This document shows, one piece after another, positions 17,648 through 26,680 of a stretch of DNA of 64,000 nt. Within the stretch, counting starts at the first letter, position 1; each line of letters begins with the position of its first letter. The position numbers were made by a program, and so were the translations under genes. The DNA is from Nocardia puris. GTDB lineage: Bacteria > Actinomycetota > Actinomycetes > Mycobacteriales > Mycobacteriaceae. Under the pieces are notes generated by a model that made no database searches, had not been told where the DNA came from, and was given only the letters and a program-made list of their open reading frames with translations. The stretch spans positions 682,001-746,000 of the forward strand of contig NZ_QNRE01000002.1 in the NCBI RefSeq assembly GCF_003315035.1. The letters are read 5' to 3'.

Positions 17648-18034
17648 GCGGCGCGCCTGGAGTCGTCCGCGCACGCCGCGACCACACGGAACAGTCCGAT
17701 CAGGCTGCTCGCCGAGCTACGGCCGAGGGGCCAGCCCGCCCGCGCGCGCGACCCGACCGGCTCCTCAACCGCGCCGTGCGGCACCATCACCTGGGCCGCG
17801 ACGGGAGCCCGGCCCGGCCCCCAACCCCGCGTCGCGGTTGTGTCCACCGGCGGCGGGGTGGGTGGACCATGGTCGCGTCCGGCGCGCGGTGACGAGTCGG
17901 CCGGTGACAGCCAGTTGAGCGACGCACGTCCGCCAAGACCGCCTCGCACCGGCTGGACCGAGCGACCGGATGCGCATCGAGAAGCTCGGCCCCGTGACAA
18001 CGCATGGCCAGCACGCTGACGCCGACCCCGGATC
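17648..18034. other. Intergenic stretch without a recognisable gene
   Basis: 387 bp between the end of the membrane-protein operon and the 3' end of the TetR gene. Open frames here do not look like proteins and no strong hairpin, RNA gene or repeat is evident. Confidence 0.5.
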
Positions 18035-18649
18035 TCACTCGAGCACCAGCGCCTCGGCGACCGCATCGATGAGCAGTCCGCGCATGACTTGCCAGTTCAA
18101 GCCCAGGTCGGCGGGCTCGCCGACGACCATTCCTTCCACAGCGCGTTCGATGAGCATGATCAGCAGCACATCCGCCTCGGGCGGTCGTGACGCGCCCGGG
18201 CTTATCTGCCGACGCAGACCACCGAGAACGGCGACCTGACGTCGCTGCAGTTCTCGATACGCCAGGACGGCTTGCTCGTCGATCGACCGGTACGTCGCCA
18301 TCGCTTGGCGGAGACCGTGCCAGCGGGCATGCAGATCAGCACCGATATCGACGAGGCGTTCGGCACGCTCTGCCGGACTGCCCGGCGCCGACACCGCCGC
18401 GCTCAACGCCTCCCACTCCTCGACCACCCACGTCTCATAGGCGGCGAGCAATGCGGCGCCCTTGTGCGGGAAGTGGCGATAGAACGTGCCGGTCGCGTAT
18501 CCGGCCGCAGCCACGATTCGCCGTACGTCGGTACCCGCATAACCGTATCTGTTGAACGTCTCGGCCGCGGCGCGCACCAACCGCCGACGGGTGTCGACGG
18601 GCCTCCCGCGGCGTGGCCTGTCCACTGGCCTCTGCGTCATAGTGAACAT
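18035..18649 (-). CDS. TetR family transcriptional regulator
   Basis: 204 residues (an ATG nine bases later is an alternative start). The DNA-binding domain is at ~18-65 (DTRRRLVRAAAETFNRYGYA, then VRRIVAAAGYATGTFYRHFP). It is divergent from the SDR gene at 18691. A 24-bp inverted repeat, CATAGTGA-N8-TCATTATG, overlaps its start codon and is the likely operator controlling both genes. Confidence 0.9.
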   Translation of the reverse strand: MFTMTQRPVDRPRRGRPVDTRRRLVRAAAETFNRYGYAGTDVRRIVAAAGYATGTFYRHFPHKGAALLAAYETWVVEEWEALSAAVSAPGSPAERAERLVDIGADLHARWHGLRQAMATYRSIDEQAVLAYRELQRRQVAVLGGLRRQISPGASRPPEADVLLIMLIERAVEGMVVGEPADLGLNWQVMRGLLIDAVAEALVLE

Positions 18650-18661
18650 TGTGTCATTATG
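18638..18661. promoter_or_regulatory. Putative TetR operator between divergent tetR and SDR genes
   Basis: Inverted repeat with eight-base arms CATAGTGA and TCATTATG (one mismatch) and an eight-base centre, overlapping the tetR start codon and lying 30 bp before the SDR start. Confidence 0.45.
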
Positions 18662-18690
18662 GAATCGGTGGTTCGACGACAGGAGTTCCG

Positions 18691-19545
18691 ATGCGGATCA
18701 CACCAGGAGACACTGCTCTGATCACCGGTGCCTCACGCGGGATAGGCCACCATCTGGCGCTCTCGCTGGCCGCCCGCGGAGTCAACGTGGCCCTGGCCGC
18801 CCGGTCTGCCGACCGATTGGACCGGGTAGCGGCACAGATCCGAGACCGGCACCGGGTAGCGGTCAGCACGCTGCCGGTAGATCTGAACGACCGCGCGCAG
18901 ACCACCGAGCTGGTCGAACGGGCACAATCGGCGGCGGGACCGATCGATCTGCTGGTCAACAATGCGGGCGTGGAGGCCTCGCACCGCTTCGACTTACGTT
19001 CATTCGACGACATCGCGACGTTCACCGAAGTCAATCTGCTCGCCCCGATGCTGCTCACGCGGGCCGTGCTACCCGAGATGATCGCACGCAGGCGCGGCCA
19101 CATCGTCAACATGGCGTCGATCGCCGGCTTGCTGCCCGCAGCCTACGAAGAGCCATACAACGCAACCAATTTCGGGTTGATCGGATTCACGAAATCGCTC
19201 CGGCTGACCGCTCAGGACCGCGAATGGGGCGTCAGCGCGTCAGCGGTGTGCCCCGGATTCACCGACGGAGCCGGGATGTACGAGGACATGCGCGCCGAAT
19301 TCGGTATCCGCGCCCCGGCCAGCATGGGGTCCCTCCCTGTCGGCCGGGTCGCCGACGCGGTCGTCCGGGCCGTCGAGCACGACCTCCCCGAGGTTGTCGT
19401 GATGCGCGGAACTCCGCGACCGGCCATGGCAGCCGCCGCTGTATCACCACGGCTGTTCGAGCGACTCGCCCGACGCCTCGACCTGGCAGCACCATTCCGG
19501 CTCATGGCCGACGCACGAGCTGACGCGCAAACACCCGATCACTGA
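18691..19545 (+). CDS. Short-chain dehydrogenase/reductase
   Basis: 284 residues from ATG with AGGAG five bases upstream; the frame extends 14 codons further into the operator. The Rossmann motif is TGASRGIG near the N-terminus, NNAG follows (LLVNNAGVEASHRF), and the active-site region has MASIAGLL with YEEPYNATNFGLIGF. In that last segment the usual YxxxK motif is altered: Y is followed three residues later by T, N rather than a clear lysine, so catalysis may be atypical. The pair with TetR suggests induction by a lipophilic substrate. Confidence 0.87.
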   Translation: MRITPGDTALITGASRGIGHHLALSLAARGVNVALAARSADRLDRVAAQIRDRHRVAVSTLPVDLNDRAQTTELVERAQSAAGPIDLLVNNAGVEASHRFDLRSFDDIATFTEVNLLAPMLLTRAVLPEMIARRRGHIVNMASIAGLLPAAYEEPYNATNFGLIGFTKSLRLTAQDREWGVSASAVCPGFTDGAGMYEDMRAEFGIRAPASMGSLPVGRVADAVVRAVEHDLPEVVVMRGTPRPAMAAAAVSPRLFERLARRLDLAAPFRLMADARADAQTPDH

Positions 19546-19579
19546 GCACCGCGCCCAGTCGCCCGGCAGCTTTCGCGGA

Positions 19580-19606
19580 ACTGACGTAGCCGTCCTGTTC
19601 GTCAGT
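19580..19606. terminator. Possible terminator hairpin between convergent SDR and DUF2867 genes
   Basis: Arms ACTGACG and CGTCAGT pair over 7 bp around a 13-base loop. It lies between two convergent 3' ends; weak as a terminator. Confidence 0.3.
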
Positions 19607-19614
19607 GACGGGAC

Positions 19615-20247
19615 CTAGGAGTTCTGAACGCCTCGTGGCCGAAGACCGCAGCCGAGGCGCACACGCTGGGCCCATTTCCGGTCGATCGAGCGGAAGAGCA
19701 AGGGATAGACGAGGAAGTGGCGGAAGGGCTTGATGAAGGCCATGTAGGCGCGGCCGAGGAGGCCGTTGGTCTTCACCAGGACGGCGAGGCGGCCGTGGTA
19801 GGTGTCGCCGTCGCGCACCCAGCCGAGGTGCATGACCATGTGGGCGGTGCGGTTCGACATCTCGGCGGCCCACTCGTCGGGAAGTTCGTAGATGGGACCG
19901 AACTCGGCGGGATCGAGCCGGTCGGAGGGCGGGGTGGTCGGGGGTGGGGCCGCGGGGAGGTCGGCGGGCAGCCGATCCCGCAGTGAGCCGACGCGGGCGC
20001 CGACCGCGCTGCCCGCCTTGTCCAAGCCGAACAGGGCGCCCAGGCGAGTGCGCATCGCGAACAGCGCGCGCACGACGGGATGGGACACGAGGTCGTCCTC
20101 GTCGCTGTCGAACAGGTCGATGAGCAGGGGGAAGTCGTCGGGACCGCCCGGCGTGGGCAACGCCCACACGTCCTCGAGCTCGAAGTCGCGGGTGATCTCG
20201 TGGATGCGCCAGGGGCGCGAGGTGTGTTCGGACTCCGGGAGCCGCAT
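19615..20247 (-). CDS. DUF2867 domain protein
   Basis: 210 residues from ATG (MRLPESEHTSRPWRIHEITR) with GAGGAGGAACACC upstream; the open frame reaches further but the added part overlaps the divergent AraC-type gene. Family features include WALPTPGGPDDFPLLIDLF and RLAVLVKTNGLLGRAYMAFI, ending in a basic region YPLLFRSIDRKWAQRV. DUF2867 proteins are polyketide-cyclase-fold-like with no firm biochemical role. The gene is divergent from the regulator at 20338. Confidence 0.8.
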   Translation of the reverse strand: MRLPESEHTSRPWRIHEITRDFELEDVWALPTPGGPDDFPLLIDLFDSDEDDLVSHPVVRALFAMRTRLGALFGLDKAGSAVGARVGSLRDRLPADLPAAPPPTTPPSDRLDPAEFGPIYELPDEWAAEMSNRTAHMVMHLGWVRDGDTYHGRLAVLVKTNGLLGRAYMAFIKPFRHFLVYPLLFRSIDRKWAQRVRLGCGLRPRGVQNS

Positions 20248-20337
20248 GGTGTTCCTCCTCGATCGGCGCCGTCTGCCGGGCGCGAGTTCCGCCACACCGC
20301 CCAACCCGCCGGGCCGGATCGGTGCGACCATGGAGGA

Positions 20338-21072
20338 ATGATCGAGCAGGCGCGCTCGTCCCGTATTGAACGAAACGGCAACTCCGTCTTCCTGGCGGTC
20401 GCCGGCGAGTTCACCTGCTACGCGGAGTCCGGGGGCCCGTGGGGCACCGCCGGTCACCGTCATCCGGCATGGACCCTCACGTTGTCGGCGGACGGGCCGC
20501 TGACCGCCGTCGACGATTCCGGCGCGAAAGTTCAGGCGGCCGGAATTCTGGTGCCACCCCACCATTTCCATACGACGACTGGCGAAATCGCCGCGACCAC
20601 TTTGTGGATCGATCCCCATCACCTGCGCGTCCCGGGTGCACCCCGCATCCATGCCCTCGACAGCACTCAGGTGCGGCGCCTACTGGCCGCGATCACAACG
20701 GATTTCGACCCCGACCCGCTACGACACTCTCTGCGCGAAACGTTCGGCGACCCGCCCCCGGCGGACCCTCGAATCACCTACGCGCTCACCGCCACCGAGG
20801 ACGAACTCCAAATGGCCCCAAGAACTCTCGATCTCTCACCGCGTCGCCTCCGCCAACTGGCGCAAGCTCACTTTCACGGCCCTCTCGCCCCGCTGCGCCG
20901 CTGGCACCGCCTCCGCGAGGCCGGTCTCCAACTCCCCTACCAGCCCGCCGCCGAAGTGGCCGCCACCTCCGGTTTCGCCGACCAACCGCACCTCATCCGC
21001 ACGTCCATGGCCTTCTGCGGCCGCACTCCCGCCTCCTCCCCGGCGGCAGCGAACTACCGCCCACCGCGGTGA
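20338..21072 (+). CDS. AraC-type helix-turn-helix regulator
   Basis: 244 residues from the ATG in GGAGGAATGATCGAG. The N-terminal half is cupin-like and histidine-containing (GTAGHRHPAWTLTLS, LVPPHHFHTTTGEIA). The C-terminal half is an AraC-like helical domain (LSPRRLRQLAQAHFHGPLAP, then VAATSGFADQPHLIRT). It probably regulates the divergent DUF2867 gene or itself. The ligand is unknown. Confidence 0.8.
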   Translation: MIEQARSSRIERNGNSVFLAVAGEFTCYAESGGPWGTAGHRHPAWTLTLSADGPLTAVDDSGAKVQAAGILVPPHHFHTTTGEIAATTLWIDPHHLRVPGAPRIHALDSTQVRRLLAAITTDFDPDPLRHSLRETFGDPPPADPRITYALTATEDELQMAPRTLDLSPRRLRQLAQAHFHGPLAPLRRWHRLREAGLQLPYQPAAEVAATSGFADQPHLIRTSMAFCGRTPASSPAAANYRPPR

Positions 21073-21152
21073 GAGCCGATCCAGGGGCGCGCTGAGCTGT
21101 TCGGGTGCGGCGCAGGCGCACGTCTAGATGGTCGTGTGCTGCGCTCCCGAAG

Positions 21153-21356
21153 TCAGCGGTTGAACGCGCCTCGAGCCGCCGCGCTCAGGAAGGCCGACCA
21201 CTCGTCGGCGCTGAAGGCCAGGGCGGATCCGGACCGATTCTTCGAATCACGAACTCCGACAGTATTGTTCGCGAAGTAGGCTACCTCGACGCAATTCTTG
21301 TCGGCACCGCTGCGGCTGCTCTTGAACCACCGGGCACCGGTCATGTCGACGTTCAT
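21153..21356 (-). CDS. DUF397 protein
   Basis: 67 residues. The DUF397 signature is complete: GARWFKSSRSGADKNCVEVA and VGVRDSKNRSGSALAFSADEW. Its ATG overlaps the stop of the XRE gene (ATGA), the standard XRE-DUF397 pairing of actinobacteria, in which the small protein is thought to antagonise or modulate the regulator, as in development and antibiotic-linked loci of Streptomyces. Confidence 0.9.
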   Translation of the reverse strand: MNVDMTGARWFKSSRSGADKNCVEVAYFANNTVGVRDSKNRSGSALAFSADEWSAFLSAAARGAFNR

Positions 21357-22228
21357 TCGCACTCCTTGGCCGTCCTTCTGAGCAGGGTCCGGCTCGCCAC
21401 GGGATCCATGGCGTTCCAGCGCATGCTCTCGTACGCACGATGGTAGCGCTCGACAACGCGGGGACGATCGAAATACAGGTCTCCGGCGAAACGTTCGGTA
21501 TACACCACTTGCGGTTCCAGGGATTTCCCGCGCTTGTCCGTCCCGAAGTCGAGCAGCACGAACGATCCGATCGACACGCCCATGGGAAGCCCGGCGCCGA
21601 AAGGGAGTACGCGCAGTTCGACGTTCGGACGCAGACTCATGTCCGCGAGGTGCGTCAACTGCGGACCCATCACGCCCCGTCCGCCCACGTCCACGCGCAG
21701 CACCGACTCCTGCACGATGACGTTCAGCCGCATCGGATCGTATTTCCTGGTGATCCGCGATTGCCTGCGCATCCGCACTTGCACTCTGCGAGAACGCTGT
21801 TCGAGACTTTCGCGCGGATAGCCGGCCCGCATCAGGGCGTGCGCGTAACCCGCCGTCTGCAACAGGCCCGGCACCACCTCCGACTCGAACGTCGTGATCA
21901 GCTCCGCCGACGACTCCAAGCCGACGTAGAAGTCGAATCGGCCGAGAATGTCGTCGTACCCGCACCACCAGGGTTCTTCGATCCCTTGTGTGGCAAGCAC
22001 TTTCATCGCCGCGGTCTTCTCGTCGTCGAACCCGTACAGCGCGCACAGCGCCTCCACGTCGACCATCCGCAGCCGAGTCACGAGCCCCTTCTCGATCCGC
22101 TGCACCGTACTCGTACTGCGGTCGATCAGCGTCCCCACCCGCGCGAGCGTGAACCCGCACCCCTCCCGCCCCTCGCGTAAGTACTTCCCGAGCTGCCTGC
22201 GCGCCAGCGTCGACCTCTCGCCCGACAT
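21353..22228 (-). CDS. XRE-family regulator with DUF5753 domain
   Basis: 291 residues from ATG (MSGERSTLARRQLGKYLREG) with GGAGGGAGG upstream. A helix-turn-helix occupies residues ~8-65 (TLARVGTLIDRSTSTVQRIE). The C-terminal DUF5753 part contains VPGLLQTAGYAHALMRAGYP, VIVQESVLRVDVGG and RFAGDLYFDRP. It is translationally coupled to the DUF397 gene. The divergent type VII-like cassette begins 549 bp away, so control of that cassette is possible but not shown. Confidence 0.92.
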   Translation of the reverse strand: MSGERSTLARRQLGKYLREGREGCGFTLARVGTLIDRSTSTVQRIEKGLVTRLRMVDVEALCALYGFDDEKTAAMKVLATQGIEEPWWCGYDDILGRFDFYVGLESSAELITTFESEVVPGLLQTAGYAHALMRAGYPRESLEQRSRRVQVRMRRQSRITRKYDPMRLNVIVQESVLRVDVGGRGVMGPQLTHLADMSLRPNVELRVLPFGAGLPMGVSIGSFVLLDFGTDKRGKSLEPQVVYTERFAGDLYFDRPRVVERYHRAYESMRWNAMDPVASRTLLRRTAKECE

Positions 22229-22776
22229 TCCCGCCTCCCTCCAGATCTCGTTGCGCGCAAGCAGATCACGGGTCCGTCGCGCCCGGAACCATTGACACGA
22301 AATTCGATTCAATTGCCGCATAAGCCCAGGAAGGCTTGCGTTCTGCAACCGATACCGGAGCTGATCCAGTTCGCCGCGGCGTCTGGCGGTCAGGGTTCTC
22401 GCACCCGTTGCGCACCTTCGAGCCCCAACCACCGCCTTGTCCGGGAACCTCCCCGAACACCGCACCAAGGTCCCAGTCGACGCACAGGTTCGAAGACACG
22501 GGTGCCGGCGCGGCGAGCGCATCAGTCCGCTCGTACCGGGTGCGCGGGATCTGCCGCGTCGCTCGAACGCCGACCAGCGGGCGGTGATCCCGCCGGAGCG
22601 GTCGCATTGTCCGCATCGCCGAGACTCGCGCCACGATAACGTGGCGAATCGCTCACATCGCCGCAAAAGCCCAGGACGGAACCCAGCTTCCGGGTAACTG
22701 GCGTCCCAGGGGAACCGATCTCCGGTTTCAAGCGTCAAGTACAGTGAGCGCACGCGTGCGGAGGGAGGGCCGGTCG
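22229..22776. other. Long intergenic region between XRE gene and type VII-like cassette
   Basis: 548 bp without a convincing gene. It holds a perfect 18-bp inverted repeat at 22629-22646 (CGCCACG-ATAA-CGTGGCG) and two partial copies of a motif containing GCCCAGGA near 22322 and 22667. A possible -10 box TACAGT precedes the cassette. Open frames here lack protein-like features. Confidence 0.45.
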
Positions 22777-23151
22777 ATGGAAGTCGGGCAGACGACAGCG
22801 AACGCGTTGTATCAGCAGGCGGTGGGGGGAACCTTCCGCATGGAGGCGGATGCCGCGCGCAAGTGTGCGGAGGTCTATACGCGGTTCGTGGAGACCACGA
22901 TCGACACGCAACTCCGAGCTGCGGGGGACTTGCAGCGTCTGGAGGGGTTCGGCGGGTTCGAGTCTGCGCAGCAACTCCAATCCGGATTCGCAGCCAAAGC
23001 CCTCAAGATGACAGAAGCCCTGATCGCGATGAAGGAAGCTGCGCTCAGGATGGCGGCCGCCTACCTTCGAGCGGGACAGCTCATAGAGGAGGCGGACGCG
23101 ATGAACGCCCGCGCCATCAACACCGCCGCAACGGAGGTATCGCAGTCATGA
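22777..23151 (+). CDS. Small helical protein, WXG100/EspC-like, first gene of type VII-like cassette
   Basis: 124 residues from ATG following GGAGGGAGG. The sequence is predicted to be almost entirely helical, with a glycine turn in the middle (LQRLEGFGGFESAQQLQSGF), like the helical hairpin of type VII substrates, although the WxG motif itself is absent. It begins a cassette with a DUF3558 lipoprotein, a PPE-like protein and an EspG homologue. I infer a secreted partner of the PPE-like protein. Confidence 0.7.
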   Translation: MEVGQTTANALYQQAVGGTFRMEADAARKCAEVYTRFVETTIDTQLRAAGDLQRLEGFGGFESAQQLQSGFAAKALKMTEALIAMKEAALRMAAAYLRAGQLIEEADAMNARAINTAATEVSQS

Positions 23152-23768
23152 CCCGGACGAACCGACGATGGGCGATCCCGATGCTCGCGGTCGTACTGTT
23201 CGCGATCGGCTGCTCGACCGAAGGAACACCGACGTCCACGCCCGGCCAGTCGACACTGCCTGCTGAGACAACGGCGGCACGACCCACCCTGACCGATTCG
23301 AAGCTTCAGCCCCCCTCTCAGAACAATCAATACACCCAGAGCAGCGGGCGTCCCAAGATCGTCTTCGACCCCTGCACATGGATCAGTGACGAAACCATCC
23401 TGAGGGCGGGATTCGAGCCGGGTTCACGCAAGCGCGGCAAGGATCTCGTGGCAGAGTACAGCTTCTTCATTTGCCAGTTCGATGCTCTTGCAAAGGATTT
23501 GACCGTCTACTCCGGAAACGCCACGTGGGAGGAGAACATCGCGAAGGTCGGGTCCTACAGCGAGCCAACCAACATCAACGGCCGCGAAGCACTACTCGTC
23601 CGCAACCCCGGGATGCGTCGCGGCTGCCAAGTAGACGTGCGCACGGAGGTCGGATTCGTCCAGATTGCCGTCGATCTCACCGACCGATCCCCCGCCGGCA
23701 CCGACCCCTGCGCCGGCATCACCGACATCGCCTCCACCATCGAGCCGGAAATCGGCAAGGACAACTGA
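23148..23768 (+). CDS. DUF3558 lipoprotein
   Basis: 206 residues. The signal peptide ends in the lipobox VLFAIGCS. After a Thr/Pro linker comes the DUF3558 domain: FDPCTWISDETILRAGFEPG, CQFDA and GRRCQVDV-type cysteines, with C-terminal DPCAGITDIASTI. Its ATG overlaps the previous gene's stop, and the next gene starts two bases after its stop. DUF3558 proteins are mycolata cell-envelope lipoproteins of unknown function, often found with type VII components. Confidence 0.87.
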   Translation: MTRTNRRWAIPMLAVVLFAIGCSTEGTPTSTPGQSTLPAETTAARPTLTDSKLQPPSQNNQYTQSSGRPKIVFDPCTWISDETILRAGFEPGSRKRGKDLVAEYSFFICQFDALAKDLTVYSGNATWEENIAKVGSYSEPTNINGREALLVRNPGMRRGCQVDVRTEVGFVQIAVDLTDRSPAGTDPCAGITDIASTIEPEIGKDN

Positions 23769-23770
23769 CC

Positions 23771-25138
23771 ATGGCCGACCCCTACATCAACATCAACGAC
23801 AACCCGGCCGCCTTGGGCGTCTTCATGGACGGCAAGGGCCCGGACGTCACGCGTCCCAGTGAGCGTTCGCGCCTGAATCAGGAGGGTGCGGAGAAGTACG
23901 AATCGGATCTCACCCAGTTCGGGGAGGACCCCGCGTACATCACGCGGATGGAGCAGTTCGAGGGGCACACGCACGCCGAGATCTACGCCAACGCGCAGCT
24001 GATGAATCCCGGGCTCATGCATCAGCAGGCGGACTCGTGGATGGAGATCGGGCACTCCCTGAGCGGCGGACTGCTCGGGACGCATCTCGCGATCCAGTCC
24101 GCGCTGGCCGAGGGGATCGAGGGCCAGATGGCCGATGCCGCACTGGCTTCCGCGCAGCAGTTCTACAAAGAAGCCACCGGGATCCAGCAGGTGATCAATA
24201 CGACCGGCACGCGGATCAAGGCCGTGGCGCACGCCGCCGAGGTGGTCAAGACCTCCGTCCCGCCGCCCGTCGCCCCCTACGGCCAGAACGGCTCCGAGGG
24301 CACCCTCGATCCCGCTCAGATCATCATCGCCGCGTTCGGCACCGGCCTCGTGGACTCGGGCGCGAGTGAGCAGGTCGCGTATGAGCGGGGTGCGGAAGCC
24401 CTCTACCGCGCCGCGATCGACACGATGAACAACAGCTACAAGCCGTCCTACGGCCCGGCGGGCACCGGCGTGCCGACCTTCACCCCGGTCACGGTGCCGG
24501 GCACCGATGATCCCGGAAACGGGGGCAATGGTCCCGGGACGAACGGGCCTGGCACCGGGAATCCGGGCGGCAGCGGCACCCCGTCCGAGAATCAGGAGAC
24601 GCCGGGCGAGAACGACGAATCCACGAATCCCGCAGGGGACGAACAGGATTCGCCCGCCGACACTCAACCGTCCGGGACCGGCACGACCACAGACCCCGCC
24701 AACAACAGCACCACCCCGGCCTCCACAACACCCTCCGGAACGCAGCCGAGCACGCCCACCACGCCCACCACGCCGGGCACCGGCAACCCGAGCACGCCCG
24801 GCCCCGGCCCGGGCGGCGGACCCGGCCCCGGCGTCCCCGGTCCGGGCAGTCCCGGCCAGGGCCGCAGCGTCACCGGCGCACCGACGGGCCTGGGCTCGAC
24901 CGCGGCGGCCGCCAACGCCGCGAACCGCGCGCCCGGCGCGGGACGGGCGGGCATGCCCGGCATGATGGCCCCCGGCACCGGTCGCGGCAAGGACGACAAC
25001 GAGAGCAATCGCCAGATCCCCGACTACCTCATCGGCGTCCAGGAAGAACTGCTGGGCACGCCGGAGCCTACGGTCCCGCAGGCCATCGGTGACGACGCGC
25101 CGGCGAACCGGCCCGACTTCGACGGAGAACAGCGCTGA
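23771..25138 (+). CDS. PPE-like type VII secretion substrate with long Pro/Gly/Thr-rich tail
   Basis: 455 residues. The N-terminal ~230 residues are helical with PGLMHQQADSWMEIGHSLSG, the region corresponding to the helical PPE core. From about residue 235 the chain becomes low-complexity, rich in Pro, Gly, Thr, Asn and Ser (about 160 residues, for example GTGNPSTPGPGPGGGPG), ending in an acidic tail. Its stop overlaps the EspG start (TGATG). A nearby EspG-like chaperone supports assignment as a PPE-type substrate or adaptor. Confidence 0.75.
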   Translation: MADPYININDNPAALGVFMDGKGPDVTRPSERSRLNQEGAEKYESDLTQFGEDPAYITRMEQFEGHTHAEIYANAQLMNPGLMHQQADSWMEIGHSLSGGLLGTHLAIQSALAEGIEGQMADAALASAQQFYKEATGIQQVINTTGTRIKAVAHAAEVVKTSVPPPVAPYGQNGSEGTLDPAQIIIAAFGTGLVDSGASEQVAYERGAEALYRAAIDTMNNSYKPSYGPAGTGVPTFTPVTVPGTDDPGNGGNGPGTNGPGTGNPGGSGTPSENQETPGENDESTNPAGDEQDSPADTQPSGTGTTTDPANNSTTPASTTPSGTQPSTPTTPTTPGTGNPSTPGPGPGGGPGPGVPGPGSPGQGRSVTGAPTGLGSTAAAANAANRAPGAGRAGMPGMMAPGTGRGKDDNESNRQIPDYLIGVQEELLGTPEPTVPQAIGDDAPANRPDFDGEQR

Positions 25139-25848
25139 TGCGGTGGGAGTTCACCCCCGACGAGTTCATGCACGTCTGGCGGGAGACGGGTGCCGACCGG
25201 TTCCCGTTCCCGCTGCGCTTGATCGCGTCGGTCCGGTGGGAGGACGAATTCGACGCCCTCACCAGGCACTTGGACGACCGCCTGCCCCGGCACGGCGACC
25301 CCGACCTCTCCGCCGCGCTGCGCGTCGCCGCCGACCCCGAGACCTCCCTGTCGCTGATCGGCACCCGCCGCAAGCCCATGCGCGCCTACGGTGCGATCGA
25401 CACCGATATCGGCGTCACCATGGTGCAGCGCCCCGGACCGACCACCGAGTTCGGCGGCAACGTCGTCATCCAAGCCGGTCGCGCCGCGCTGGTCGCGAAG
25501 GTGTTCACGGCGGTCGCGGGCGACGTCCCCGCCGGACGGCACCGCGCCCTCTCCGAGGATCTCGACCGCCTCCAGCTCGGCATCGACTCGTGGACCGGCA
25601 GCAAGGAGACCGCCGCCGACCGCATCCTGCGCCTGCTCCGCGCGCCGCGCTCCGGCTCGGGAACCATCGAATCCCTCCCGAACGTCCGCGGCCATCGCCC
25701 GCCCGAACCCCGCTACCTCAACTGGTTCGACATCGAAGGCGACGGCCGCTACCTCTACCGCAAGCAGTTCAACGAGTTCCACCTCACCCCCTGCGACCAG
25801 TCGGCGATCCTCCGCGAGATCACCCAGCTCACCCCGGCCACCCGCTGA
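25138..25848 (+). CDS. EspG family type VII secretion-associated chaperone
   Basis: 236 residues, the usual length for EspG. The start is MRWEFTPDEFMHVWRETGAD, and the body shows RVAADPETSLSLIGTRR and RYLNWFDIEGDGRYLYRK. EspG chaperones bind the tip of PE/PPE heterodimers in the cytoplasm and deliver them to their cognate ESX machine. Here it lies last in the cassette, with no EccB-E core genes in the window, so the cognate machine must be encoded elsewhere. Confidence 0.87.
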   Translation: MRWEFTPDEFMHVWRETGADRFPFPLRLIASVRWEDEFDALTRHLDDRLPRHGDPDLSAALRVAADPETSLSLIGTRRKPMRAYGAIDTDIGVTMVQRPGPTTEFGGNVVIQAGRAALVAKVFTAVAGDVPAGRHRALSEDLDRLQLGIDSWTGSKETAADRILRLLRAPRSGSGTIESLPNVRGHRPPEPRYLNWFDIEGDGRYLYRKQFNEFHLTPCDQSAILREITQLTPATR

Positions 25849-26009
25849 CCCGCGACAAGGTCCCCTCGGGCACCACGAAGCCGCGCGGTCGGCGATTCGG
25901 TCCACCCACGGAGTGACCCAGATCATTGCGATCTTGACACCTCCTCGACCACCATCCCTCCTCGACGTCGCCGTGACCTGCGGTGACCGCGCGAACGAGA
26001 GGTGTGTCC

Positions 26010-26243
26010 ATGCGGGAGAGCGCGAACGAGGAGAGCTTCACGCTCGATCTGACGCTGGGTGAGGCGCACCGCCGTGCCGCCGTGATGCGGGCGCTCGGCG
26101 ACGACTGGGACCCCATCGCGGTGCTGGAGGCCGAGGAACGCGCCTGGGACATGCTGTACTCCGGACTCGACGGCGAGCAGCAGCGCGTCTACGACGAGCT
26201 GGTCGCGGCCGGTGTGCTGCCGGTCCGCGCTCCGCGTGGCTGA
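26010..26243 (+). CDS. Small conserved protein, DUF6400-like
   Basis: 77 residues from the ATG at the start of MRESANEESFTLDLTLGEAH. Conserved-looking parts are ALGDDWDPIAVLEAEERAWD and LYSGLDGEQQRVYDELVAAG. It resembles small actinobacterial proteins found next to an XRE gene, which I tentatively match to DUF6400. The XRE gene starts 26 bp downstream. Confidence 0.65.
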   Translation: MRESANEESFTLDLTLGEAHRRAAVMRALGDDWDPIAVLEAEERAWDMLYSGLDGEQQRVYDELVAAGVLPVRAPRG

Positions 26244-26269
26244 CCGCGCAAGCCGGTAATCTGGCAGTC

Positions 26270-26533
26270 ATGGTCCGTCTTCCGCTCACGCCCGCCCAGA
26301 TCGAGGCGGGTCGCCGCCTCGGCACCCATCTGCGCACCGCGCGCGGCGACCGCGACCTCGCCTCCGTGGCCGAGGCCGCCGGCATCTCCCCGGAGACTCT
26401 CCGCAAGATCGAGACCGGCCGCCTCCCCTCCCCCGCCTTCGGCACCGTCGTCGCGCTCAGCCAGGCCCTGGACATCCCGCTGCAAGAGCTCGCCGACACC
26501 TGGCGTGCGGCCAGCCTCGCCGAATCCGCCTGA
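26270..26533 (+). CDS. Small XRE-family helix-turn-helix protein
   Basis: 87 residues. A single HTH_3-type domain (RLGTHLRTARGDRDLASVAE, then GISPETLRKIETGRLPSPAF) makes up nearly the whole protein. It is probably cotranscribed with the small protein just upstream and may regulate it. Confidence 0.82.
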   Translation: MVRLPLTPAQIEAGRRLGTHLRTARGDRDLASVAEAAGISPETLRKIETGRLPSPAFGTVVALSQALDIPLQELADTWRAASLAESA

Positions 26534-26680
26534 GCGACAACAGAACTCGATCACGCGCGACGGATCCGCCATGGGCGAACTCAGCCGTCAGTACCCGAGG
26601 CCGTGACCGAGTGCGCCACCGGCCAGCCGATGCTGCTGTCGAGCGGCGGCCCGCCGCGGCGCACGACGATCCTGGCGAAG

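Noticed and set aside
22629..22646. Perfect inverted repeat CGCCACG-ATAA-CGTGGCG as operator of the type VII-like cassette
   Set aside because: It lies about 130 bp before the first gene and 400 bp from the XRE start, with no second copy, so the link is too weak to report as a site.
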